64,000 nt of DNA from Polydactylus sextarius (taxonomy: Eukaryota; Chordata; Actinopteri; Polynemidae), in the NCBI GenBank assembly GCA_016801845.1, contig CM028928.1:14079827-14143826 (forward strand), in the 5' to 3' direction. The first letter of the stretch is position 1; each line of letters opens with the position of its first letter. Made by a program: the position numbers and the translations under genes. Shown piece by piece: positions 28,177-40,900 of this stretch. Below the pieces are notes generated by a model, which did no database searches, had not been told where the DNA came from, and saw only the letters and a program-made list of their open reading frames with translations.

Positions 28177-30924
28177 CGTAGTCATTAAGCAATAACAAAG
28201 GTAGACAGAGATACAGAGCGAGCGTGATGCTGTTTTCTAAAGCAGTTATATGTTTGCTTCCTTTCCTGCAACACCGCCTGAACGATCGCTGTTCTCTTAA
28301 CAGTGTGTTGTCCGTGAGATAAATTGCACATTGTTAGGAGGGAGAGAAAAAAATTAAGCTGCATTGTGCCTGTTTTTCCTTTTTGCCATGTTATATATAT
28401 GGAAGGAAGAAAGAACAAGTTGGAGGGCCTTTTGAACAGTGAAGGCCAGTCTGATCTGAGTCTGAGTGATATGCCACATCAGTCTCTCCCTCTTTCTTAT
28501 TGTTTGATATGCAATGAATCATCTATTCAGACAGAAGCAGTGAAGTTTGTCAAAGCAGTTTATTTAGGGTGAAATTTATTTATTATATTTATTTATTTAT
28601 TATTTGTTTTTGTCTTTTTTCATCTTTATATTCCCTCTCCACTACGTCTTGCTGTCCCCATCTCCCTCCACTCGCTTCTCTTTTATGAAGCTTCAAATTC
28701 AAACGTGTAATAGCAGACAGGACTTAAGACCGGCTCTGATGGGGGATGGAGCACACCTTTTGAATATGCTGCCAATTACTGCTTCACTCGTTCTCTGTCC
28801 TGACTCCAAACTAGAGATCTGACGCATCAGAGCCAAGAAGTCAGCAACTGCATGGCACTTGAAAGGACGAACATTAACAGAGTCTTAATTCCAAAGAGAA
28901 GATAAATGACAGCAAATGCATTTGCAGGCAAATACACTTAGAAAATTAAAGGAATATGTTAAGTTTTTTTTTTTTTTTTGGTAGATCGGCCCTTTGGTCC
29001 ACTTACCAGTTAAATCATGAGAACACAGACACCAAAATGTGCTCCTGCATGCCCACTGAAACTTCATGCTGCTGCGCATACTGAGCAAGAGCACTGACCT
29101 TTCAGTAATAAAATGTTCTTAGTGGTTTAATTATCTGGCCTGTAGATGCATAAATCTGAAAAATGAAATATCATTAATTCAATACAGCTGATGCAGCCGG
29201 GCTTATTTTTGGAAATGTTTCAAAGGTGAGCACATGGTTTCTAGATATATGCACTCCACCTGCGGAAACACTGGTTCATTATTTTCATGTCATATGGCAG
29301 ATTGGTTTTATAGTGATGTCTCACAATTTAAAAAATGACCTACAACTGAGCTAAAGAGCTGTACATGCTATTTAGTGGTTCTGCTCATGCTGTAGTTACA
29401 CGACTAACATAGCATAACTACATTCACTCCTACACGTGGAATATGCGCCACAGATGAAATTCCTTTCATTAGTTATGAATCGTCCTAATCATGATCTTAA
29501 GGAGTTACTTAAAATTTTAGTCTCAGGGTCAAAGTTAGATATTTTATATAACCCAACTAAGAAGTTTAAGATTATGGAAAGCAGATATTCAACACAGAGA
29601 AGCTATAACTTTCACTTAAAAATGACCTAACCTATTGAGATGCCTCAGTCATTCAAACATACACGATTTCACCCAAATGCACAAACTTATTTGACCAGAT
29701 GTCTGAGCCAGTGAAAGTGTACCACTTTATCAAACGTGGACAGTAGCAGAGCCTCTCCAGGTTTTTCAGCAAGCGTGGTTGCTCTGTGTTATTTATTTTC
29801 ATCAATCATATTTCTATTGATCAGTTTAGAATTTATCATATAGATAGCAGACAGAATAATTCACTCAGAAGACTTTGAACATACCATTCTAGACAGACTC
29901 CTTCTGATTTTGTACAATAGATAAAAAAAATTGCTTCAATTACTTATATGAGTAAAAATAAATACATTTCTGTTACATCTCTGTCCACTGGCATTGATAG
30001 AAAAAACCTGTAATAAAGTAGTTTAACCAGTTGTTTTTATTGCTTGTGAACTATTAGCACATTTATAGTAGAAATCTACAATTGCAGTAGTTATTTGTTT
30101 AGTTTAGTTTTTGTTTAGTTTAGTTATTTGTTTAGTTAGAACATAATTGTGTGAATGGATTAAATAATAACTGAATAATCATCGTAATTGTTGTAGCTTT
30201 GTAATGTTAATTGGTTTATTGTTCATACTGTGCACATTACATGTTACACTAACAGCACTCAGCTGGTGCGCTCGTATTGTATATACTCTTTAATAGTTTA
30301 TTGTTCATGTTTTGCGTACATTCATCTCCTTTTATAGTTAATCTATAGACACATTGCTACTGGTTGAACCTTGTAATTAGATTATAAAACGATATTTAAA
30401 TTACGTTATCTAGAGACTTTGTAACCAGTAGAATGTATACGATACCAAAACGACACTGAAGAGGGGTCAGCGAGGTCGCAAGTAAATAAGCTGCTGATTA
30501 TGCACCAAAACAGCATTTTTCCACCAAGGAATACTTTTTGTTTGTTTTTGTTTTTCTCGATTTTCACCAGTTTGCAGAATTAACACTGATAGACTCATTT
30601 TTAAACAGCATATATTAAAATGAATCTCCTACTTTTGGTTTAGTCTATAAATTTAAGTTTATTAAATGAAGATTTTTTTAGTTTTATTTTTTATTTTACT
30701 ATGGTAGATAATATATCTGTATATTTTTCCTCAGGCCTGATTAAAACAGCCCTGCCTGGCATGGACAGAGAGGTCAAAGAAAACTACCAGGTTGTGATCC
30801 AGGCTAAAGACATGGCCGGACAGATGGGCGGCCTCTCAGGAACCACTACGGTCAGCATCACCCTCTCGGACGTGAACGACAACCCGCCACGCTTTACCAA
30901 GAGTGAGTACAACCTTCTGGAAAG

Positions 30925-30967
<43 letters not shown>

Positions 30968-33900
30968 GACCAATCCTCAGCTCATGAAAACCACTTGTCA
31001 GTATGAGCCGGTGCCAGCCAGGCAGCCCCCATCTGGTGTCAGTTTCAAAATGAATTTGGATTATTGCAGGGAGCTCTGGGTTTTGTGCGACTCAGGCAGG
31101 CCTCTTAAAGGCAGTGAATAATTAAATATAGAGCCATATGACAGAGCAAAGGGTCCTGCACAGTGCATCAGATCAGCCCTGTAATCCCTATTAAATGAAG
31201 AGAGTACATTCACTGGGTTTTTATCTCCCCCACTCTTCCTCTCTTTGTCTATCTGTTGCTATTAAGTCTTTCTTCTGCTGCCTTTTACTCCATAAAACCA
31301 ATGTTCTCAATTTAGTACCCGAACTGTCCTTGGTGCAATTTTCCTTCTTCTTTTTGTTACCATCTTGCTCATCAATCATCAATCCTTCCTTTCTTCTCCC
31401 TTCCTACTACTCTCTTTCACTCTCACACATTGTCTCTTTTTCCTCACCCCCCACCCTCTCCCTTCCCCTCCTTCTCATCTTGCTTCATCCCATGCATTTT
31501 GAAAACAGCGACGGCAGCCAGATCAGATTGACGGATAACTGGTGTCATCGTGTTTCCCCTCAATTACGGCAAACGCCAAAAGTACAGTGGGTGACATGTG
31601 CGCGAACCGAACGCAAGGCAAACACGAGACGACTAAACTGTGGGTGCCTCTGCCATTTATCACCCCCCTCTCACTCATCTTACCAGCTTTTGGGGGACAG
31701 GGGAAGGGGAGACACTGTCAGACACTGTCATCTCTGCTCCACCCCCCACTGACTGAACAGTGAGAGGAGGGAGATGGACACAACAGGCATGGAGGAGGTG
31801 ACAGAATAGAGGAAGTGGAAGAGCGAGGCAGACGACAGAAAGACTGTCTGTGATAGAGTTTGGAGGGGGGCTGGGGCTGGGGGGGAGGGTGGAGTTGGGG
31901 GAGGCAGACAGAGGGGAAGAGGAGAAAGAGAAAGAAATATTGTAATGGGACACCCAGAGGAGGAAGAGTGTCAGGAAGCGATATCATTGTTGTCTGCCGG
32001 AGTGATGCCTCTTCTTTTCCACCCAATGCTAAATACCTGTTAGCCTAGGGAAAGCTTCTCATGGTGTGTCACTTTGAGTGTGTATGTATGTGTGCGAGGC
32101 AAGTGTCAGCGTCACGGCGACCTGCCGACTCAGGCGTTGCCAAAACACTGTCAGCATGTTTTATTAGTGTGTCAGTGCTGTTTGTCTCCGCAGGCTGTGT
32201 GTATATCACGCCCGCTCCCTCCTGCAGTCCAGCTATTTATTTAAGCATATGAGACGCAGCCGGGGCTTCTGCGGCCGACAGGCAGCCATCAATTTATCCA
32301 CCTCAAGCCAAGGAATCATCTTACAAAATAAAAATAAAAAAAGAAGCAGAAGAGGAGGAAGAAGTTAATTTATGTTGAACAAATTGGTCCAGAATTTATG
32401 TTTATGTTTATGTGACCCTAAAGTTAGAGTAGGAAGTCAATACCGCTTGTAGCAACTTATGTTAAAAGGCAACATGCCTGTTTTGCAAATGAAATATGTT
32501 TTACCACGTAAATATCTGCTGCACTGCTGATCTACAAATGTTGCAGCATTAAATCTCCCACTCGGCTTCTTCTTGCCTAGCTGTTTCATTGCCGCTCTCT
32601 GATTGGCTCTCACTCACTCTCCTTCTGATCTGCTCTCTTGTATTCTTGCTCTCTGACTCACCCACTTACAGTTTTTCTTTATCCACTAACAGGGTCATAA
32701 AAAATACTGAGGTTATGACGCTCGTTGAGCGTCAGGGGTGTTGTTATTTGTTTTTCTGGCCGGTGTATCTTTTGTGTTTTCGGAAATTAAACTTTGGGGT
32801 GCATTTTAGGGCGTTAATGCTTCTTGATTTGGCTTTTAATTTTCATAAAATCTTAATAGAGCTCCTCATAAATGAATTGCATTTTTGTGTGGGAAAGAAA
32901 AAGGAAACATACAAAAATAAGAAATTCCAAGGACGAGACATTGGTTGTTACGGTCCTTCCTTAATGTTTTTCTTTTTCCAGCATTTTCTTTTTATTCTGA
33001 ACATTTTGACAGTCTTGGCCCTGATCAGCTTCTTTTCATGTGACTATATAATCACAAAGATTCTTTCTCCACAGCCCTCTATGAGTTTAGAGCGCCCGAG
33101 TCTATCAAGCTCGGGTCCACAGTGGGACTGATCCGAGCCATGGACCCTGACATTGGTGAGAATGCGGAGATGGACTACAAAATCATCTGGAGCGACGTAC
33201 CCGGCGTGTTTGATGTCACCACCAACAGGAGCACGCAAGAAGGAAACATTGTACTGAGGAAGGTCAGAGACTCTCTGTTGCTGTTACAGTATGTTATGCC
33301 AATGGTTATGTAATTTTCCACTGTCTTTTCACTGTCAAGTCACATTGTTTCTAACCCAATTTAAATCAACACTATTTAATTTACCTCAAAAAATCTCCAT
33401 AAACAGTGCCAGGATAGCTAAACTACTTGGGTGCAACTAGAGAGAAAACAGAAGAACGTATACATATATATTGGTCTGATTTCATTCTGCAAGTTTCAAC
33501 TGGCAACCTGATGGTTACAGTTAGTTACCTTGTTGAGGAGTTGGAGGTGTGAAGTCTAGTGTTTAAAACTGCTCCATCGAGAACATGGCTGAAAAAACTG
33601 TAGAAGAAAATGAGGATTGCATTAGCAGTAACTTTTTCCAGATTTTACAAGGTGTAACATGCGTTAACTGTAAACATTGAGGCTGATGCCAAACAGTAAT
33701 TGGGAGAATCCCAACCATAACCCTAACCCTAGCTTTGTTATTGCACAAAACACTAAAAATTGACTGTAAACAGTATCGTCAACAAGGTTTGATTTCATGA
33801 AAATCTTAAGGATTACAAATCTAAAGGGGTGCCAAGCAACAGCAAACTAAAAGTGTTAGAATTAGGGTGGAAAAAACACAGGTACTGCATTTGATAAAGA

Positions 33901-34916
33901 AAAGCATATGCTCAGACTATCACAAAATGGACAGTTGAGTTATTAGATTTCAGCTTACACTTGCCCTGACTTCCACTACATATGTTTGGAGTGAGATTCA
34001 TTTTTCCTCTCAGTTGAGACAAGCTGAGAGGAAGAAATATTGATGCTCAGTATGGATCTCATTGTTCAGCGGTGTGTTTCTGATGTATTTAACAGAATCT
34101 GGCAGTTGCCTTATCAAGCACCCCCACCCCACATCTGCAGCCTTTGGTCGATCCCTTCCATCATGCCATCATTAAGTGGAGGATGACATAATTGCCTTTT
34201 GTAGCCGTGGTGGTGCATAGTGGATGTGGTGTGAGGGCAGTGTATACGTGTGTGGGGAGTGAGCATGTCCTAATTCTGAGCCTACTAATTAAATTGGCTT
34301 TTTCAAGTGGGAGGGAGTCTGATCTCCAGATTCTCCTTCAAAGCTATATGCTCCTCCCATTGACCAACCCCACCCCCCACCCCGCCTTAGTACGAAATAG
34401 CAGAAATCAATGACTCATATTATGTCATTATTCATGGCTTCTGTAAACAGTTTGTTCCATCTGGATTTTTCAAGCTTTCATGGGCTGTTTCCAACAATCA
34501 TGGACCCGGAATCCTTTCATATGTACAGCAGGCAGCCTGTGAGGGAGCTCACTTTGATCCGGCTGCTCTTGCACAGCACTGGACGTACAGTCATTAAAAT
34601 GCTCCACTCTACAATTATTTTCATCAATAGAGGGATACCTTGGGTGGCTACAACTTCGAAAAAATAAATAAATAAAATGAATGAATAAGAAAAAGAAAAC
34701 AAGAAATAAAAAAAGTTTAGAAAAGGGACATAAAAGCAAAGGCACACAGTTAAAATGCAGGAAAACAGAAAACTGTACCAGGAATGCAGGAATCAGGCTC
34801 CAATCATCTATAGGAGCAGTGTACATTAGATGTAGCATTATACAGGAAAAAAAAAAACAAAACATTGCTGCATTGCATGCTTTCTTTTAAGCAAACAAAT
34901 TGGTAAAATAAAAGCA

Positions 34917-34962
<46 letters not shown>

Positions 34963-37900
34963 GTTCAACGGATGCCCTTTAATAGAAAGCCGTTTATGAT
35001 TACATTATTATATATTTTATAATCATAACTACTAATAGATGGAAATTTAGTAGTTTTCTTAACCTTGATACAATCAAAACAGCAGATATTTTCTCTGCAT
35101 TGTGATTCACATTCTCCTCTAAAATGTAAAATGTCAAGTGAAACAATAACATGCACCAAACTGCAATATTCTTCTCTGTTGCCTGTGTACTAATCTGCTC
35201 TACTAATCTCTTCATTTTAACAAAAAAAAAAAAAAAACACCAAAATGAACAGATGTCACCCAGAAAACATCCAGAGACAACTTTGATTTATTGGTTCATA
35301 GAGTGCAGAGGGGATCAGGAAATCAGGTTGAAAAGCACAAACATCAAACAAGTCGATTGGAAACATGGCATGTTTTTGTGCGGATGGAAAAAACAAAAAA
35401 AAAGCAAAAGTACATGAAAATGTACAAAGCACAGTTCATTATTTTGCAGAGTTCACATCTTAGAAATGCCACATCAGTCACATTCAGGCTGTGGTAACAG
35501 TCCAAAAGAGCACAAGTCTGATCTGGGCAACAGCCCATATGTGTCCAACAAGACACTGAGCCCCCTCACAGGCACTCATTAGAAGATGCTCTGGAGGAGA
35601 TTGTCAGTTTAATGAATAAAATCCCAACCTGATCTGCAGTTAAATGTGGCAGGATGCTCTGAACAGAGATCAACAGCTGAACATGCTGCTGCATACTAAT
35701 GAGTGTTTCAGAGTAAATATAAACTACAAAAGCTATGATTAGAAAGAAAAGAAAAACAGGGGAGTTTCCTTCTCAGTTCAAGATTCAAAAAAAAAAAAAA
35801 AAAAACAGGTTAAGTTTCAGTATGTTGATCAGTTTTCCTTCTCGCACCGTTTCGCAGCCTCTAGACTTCGAGAAGAAGCGTCAGTACAGTCTCCGTGTCC
35901 AGGTGGAAAACGTCCATATCAACCCCCGTTTCTTCTCCATGGGGCCGTTCAGGGACGAGGCCACCATCAAGATCATCGTGGAGGACGTGGATGAGCCGCC
36001 TGTATTTGTGCGCTCCAGCTACGTGATGGAGGTGAAAGAGGATGCGGCCAGGAACACAGTCATCGGCTCAGTCAGTGCGAATGACCCCGATGACAAAAAC
36101 AGCCTAGTCAGGTATGAAAGTCATAACTTATAGATCCATATCAGAGTTCACGTACTGTGATATAATTAACTCGTGGTTCAGTTGCTAGTTTTTATAGAGC
36201 TTCTGGTCATATCTCACAGTCGTAGTAGTACGCTGAGGGAAATGGCTGATAGCAATGAGAAATCTATAGTGAATATTTTAAATTTAAACTTTGATGTGAA
36301 ATACAGTTAAAATCTCTGAAGGCAGTAAATGGATCTCTTCCCTTCACTGTAAATTCACTATCACCATAAACAGCTTTCACATGCTTTATGATGCCTTTGA
36401 AGACACATTATTCTGACGAACAAAATGCTACCAAACACTGAAATGTGACCAAAGTTCACTTGCACAGCTCAGTTCTCAGGGATTCAAAATTATGCAAGTA
36501 TTCTATTAAATGGGAGTAATGGCAGTGGGGTGTGAGGCTGTGCCTTCCACTCCGTCTCAAAGACTTTTTCATTTTTATGATGCACTAAGGGAGTTGGCTC
36601 TCAAGGTTGAAGTTCCACCACTTTATTGCAGGTGTCAAATATGATATCATTCTCTTTTATCGCCCATCATCAAGGAGGTAGCTACCCCGTGGCATTTAAA
36701 GCGACGAGGAGCCTGTAGGCTGCCTGGCATGAGGAAGTCACTCAGACAGTTATCTTTATTAGCTTGCATTGCTGGCTACCACACATACACACACAAAAAC
36801 TGAGATGCATACATACACACATTCCTCTGTAAAGTGGGATGAGTATAATGCAGATGCACTAGGTTTAGCTGATAAGTCATGGCCATCATGACCAGTTTCA
36901 CATCCGTTGTTAGATAGTTTAGTCTAAGTGTCACTAACCCTTGATTTTCAAGGTGATGCTATTTGAAATTGTTATTTTCAAAGTTTTGGTCTCTTTTCAA
37001 TCATTTAAACATCTTATATCTTTTGGAGTCCCGAGTCGATCTCACAGTTTCCCTGCCATTGGCAAGATGGGTCACTCTGTCTTAAGAAGCTGTCAACTCT
37101 TTTTATTAGGATTTTATTAGTCCTGTTTCATTGCAGCATTTTAATACTGTGATATTATAAATGCATTTACTGCGGAAATGTCTATAGTTTCCCAAGAGCG
37201 AACTTTGGAAAGACTAAAAAACCTTTCAGCAGTTTGGTGTGAAAATGAACAAGTTATAGACTGAATATTTATTTACCCACATCCTCCAGTTTAAAACATA
37301 CTAACTAAGTGCCCAGTATCTTTGATTCTGGTATTTGTAGAGGCAAAGTAGGGATGAATTTGAAAGTTACTCTTCATTATAAAGACCAATTTGATAAATA
37401 TTCTGGATCTTTTAATCATTGGTTCAGCAGTGGACCATCTTGGTCAAAAATATTAAAAAAAATATATATTAAAAAAATATATAAAATTCTGGGATTCTTT
37501 GCTGATCAAAAATTCAACCTATTTGATGTAGTACAGCTCTTACTGTTAGTTGATTAATAGTAAGTCTGCAGAGAAATTTTCCATTCCATTCCACATTTTC
37601 ATGTAGGTATTTCTTAGGTCAAACAACTGTTTTATTGAGAAAAATCCACAGCGTTGAATAAAATGATATAACCGATGTTGAACCGACAATTGAGTGTAAC
37701 TTAATCCAGTCAAAATAGTCACCTTTTTGACCTACAAATCCCAAAGTAAATACTTCTCCCAGATGCCCACTGACTCACGTTCTCAGAGCATATCTCCTGA
37801 AAGTACTGCGGTAAGCCAGCTGGTCATGTAGTTTCTGTAGATAGGAAGAGGAAATATGTCCCAACGTGCTGATCACTAACATTTCTGTAACCCTGCGTGT

Positions 37901-40900
37901 CCTTCTGCCTGGCCTCCCATACAGCCAGCTGCCTGCCTGCTGAGAGCAGCACTTTGGATGCCCGGTCAGGACGAGGCATACTGTTATCTCTCTGCCATTA
38001 ATCAGGGGAAGGGTTAGAGGCCCAGCCAGCTGAATTATTGGGAATATTAGAAAAGCAATTAGTAAAGCCCATGGCCGACGCAGATTTAACGAGGTTAGAG
38101 TTACTGTTGGTCTGGCGGAGGCGGTAAGGAGTGGAACGGCGGAGGCAGGCAGGAACGAGGAGGGAGTGTTTAGATAAAGACACTAAAATGGTTGATGTGG
38201 GAGAAGCTACAAGGGGGGGGGGGTGTCGTGGGGGTTGGTGACCGGCGGAGAGGGAGGGGTGGATGTGCAGAGACAGGAAAGCGGTGCAGCGGTGCATTGA
38301 GAGGCCCAGTTCATAGTCTCCCCTCCGGGGTCTGCTTCCTCTTACGCTGGCCCTCCTGATGCCTGCTACTCCATTAATCACACTGATGTATCACAGTGGT
38401 CTGGAAAGCGGAGGAAAACAACACCACTGGATAACCTGTTGGCTCGTTTGTGTGTGTTTTGCGCGAGACTGCGAACACTTAGACAAATCTGTCACCACTG
38501 AAGAACAGACTGATACTATATGTACATTGTATGAAGCGTTGCATATAGTTTAAATTGATATTGTTATTATTTTGTTCAGATTTCTGAAACTAGTCCTGTT
38601 TCGGATACTTTACATTTAATCACCGATCCAATCTGTAACTGCAAATGGTGATGATGTGAATTTCTTGGCATCGCATTTTCAAAGCGTCTTTGTGTCTTTC
38701 TTCTGCGGGCATATGATTGCATCCACTGATGCTGAAATTCATCTTTTCTCTTAATGCATTCTCGAGTGGTATGAATAACAAAGCCAGGAAGTAATGGCAT
38801 AGCGCAGACAAGTCCATCATGCTTGTTTTGAGAACCTCCCCCCTGCTGAAACCCTCTAACCACACAGAATGTCAATTTAACTCAGACACATCAGTGAATG
38901 TGACCATTTCTGCTGCGGTTCACACCTGAGAAACTCTGTAAATGTGACTGTGCCCTCGTGCAGGGAGCTCAACACATTTCCACACAGCCTGAGCACACAA
39001 GTTTAAAAACCAATCCCTCCGTGTGCTTGTGTTTTGTGCAGGTACTCTATTGATCGGCGCACGGATATGGACAGAGTGTTCAACATCCATGCAGGGAACG
39101 GGTCAGTGTTCATCCTCAGGGAGCTGGACAGAGAAGAGAACGCCTGGCACAACATCTCCGTCATCGCCACTGAGTTCAGTAAGTGCAGGACGAGAAGCAG
39201 ACATTTGTTTTTACCCATTTCCTCTCATTCTGCCTGCCAAATTGGATTTTTGGAGTAGATGCTAACGTCTGAATGTTTTGTGTTGAAGTGAAAAAAGGGG
39301 GTTTTTGTAGAGCACTGGAACCAGAAATGTCCAATTCACCCGCTGTTGGCTGGTAGCTGGTGTTTGTTCCTAACCCCAAGTAGCAATCATAGAACATAAA
39401 TTCTCAAAAAGTGACAGGTTCTGTCATTTTTCTTTAAGTGTAGAAAGAACCAGGCAGTGGGTGTTTAAGACAGCATGCGCTTTGTACGCTACACAAACCT
39501 TCTAAGCAACAGTTTGCAGGCTAGGAAAGAGATGGGTGTCTTAAAAAAAAGCTATCATTTATGAACAGAAGGAGAAAAAAAAACATTATGTAAAATGTGG
39601 ATATCAACCGGTTTTTAGATTCATGCAAATATCACAACGATGGTCATTTTAGTTAAAGAACGAAAGGGCATGTTATGGAACATTGTATGTTAATCACAGT
39701 ATGTTGTAACTGCTTGTAAATGGGAGTATTAGAGGAGCATTAACAGCTTTTACTGACGTGAGTTTTTCTCTCTAATTTACCTTTTTTCATTCCGTTTGGT
39801 TTCGTTGTAATACTTCAACACTTCCTGTAGTGATCTTTCACATTAAAAGCCTTCCTGAGGCTCAAAGAGCACAGGTTTCTTTTTATCACCTTTTAATGTA
39901 AAACTGCAGCAGGCAGTCAGACTCACATTACTTTGACAAAAAAAAAGAAAATGTGAGAAAGTAAAAGCCATTGTAATTAAAAAGTGCAAAAAAAAAAAAA
40001 ACTTGGAGAGTCATTTTGTTGCACAGATGAAATTAATGCTCTGGAACTTCACTACAATACATGTATAATGTGAGACATTATGAGCACAGGTAATTGCACC
40101 TCATCAGTGTTTTTACCTGTCCTTTAATTATTCATGCCGCATTATCGGAATACTGGCTTTTATCTGAGAATTTCTGGTTTTCTCAGTTTTGTTTTAATGA
40201 ATCCCCAAAATGCATTTTGAGTAATCAAATATCACATGGAGGAGTTTTTATAATGGAAATGATGTTGTGCAGAAGCTGACACTATCGAAGAAATGTAAAG
40301 TTGTTTTTGTCAAAACATAGGCAGTTAGAAGAAATAATTATCAGTATGAATTCATCATCGTACCTTTGTGTTCCCAAGGCAACCCACATCTGACCAGCAG
40401 TGTGACTGTTTACATCAGAGTGTTGGACGTCAACGACAATGCTCCGACATTTGCCACCAATTATGAGACGTTTGTGTGCGAGAACGCCAAGGCTAATCAG
40501 GTTGGTCTGATAACACTGAGCTGTAGGCATGGTTTCATTTCGATGTCTTTGTTAGAAACATACGTTTGCCTCCAGTTCAGGGTGTAATTAGCTCAATGAC
40601 AACAAATGTAAATCTGTCAAGTGTTTCATGATAGAAGATGAGGAGAATATCTAATGCATCTGTGAAACCCATCTCAGATCATATTTTGATCACACTTATT
40701 CAACTTATTCTTACAGTTCTCCTAAAACTGAAAAACCCAAAAACGCTGTAACAGATAAAACATAAACTCTGACATGACTCTTCAGTTTAAGTATCACTTG
40801 TAAATTCCACCCTGTTATTTTGTGCTCACACCACGATGCGATCCAGATGTTGCTGTCTCCTGTTTATCAGTGATGGTAAGAAGTGTGACGACCTGAGCTT

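Larger units (their letters stand above)
25418..30734 (+). other. cdh6 intron (5.3 kb)
   Basis: Noncoding. It holds a hAT-like MITE (26367-26970), a retroposon-tail-like scrap (27393-27450), a TG microsatellite (28134-28174) and a small TAGTTATTTGTTTAGTT duplication (about 30088-30138). The rest is AT-rich unique sequence. Confidence 0.85.
30903..33074 (+). other. cdh6 intron (2.2 kb)
   Basis: Noncoding. It starts with a CA repeat next to the donor, then has a pyrimidine-rich zone (about 31210-31490), a G-quadruplex-type tract (31865-31901) and AT-rich sequence up to a CTCCACAG acceptor. Confidence 0.85.

Noticed and set aside
31195..31752. 185-codon plus-strand open frame in a cdh6 intron
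   Set aside because: Made largely of a CT-rich tract giving Ser/Leu/Pro text; lies between two clear cdh6 exons.
32589..33131. 180-codon plus-strand frame overlapping cdh6 coding exon 5
   Set aside because: Reads mostly intron and covers the exon in a different frame; the cadherin frame is the real one.
33716..33732. Telomere-like CCCTAACCCTA
   Set aside because: Fewer than three units; too short to indicate an interstitial telomere block.
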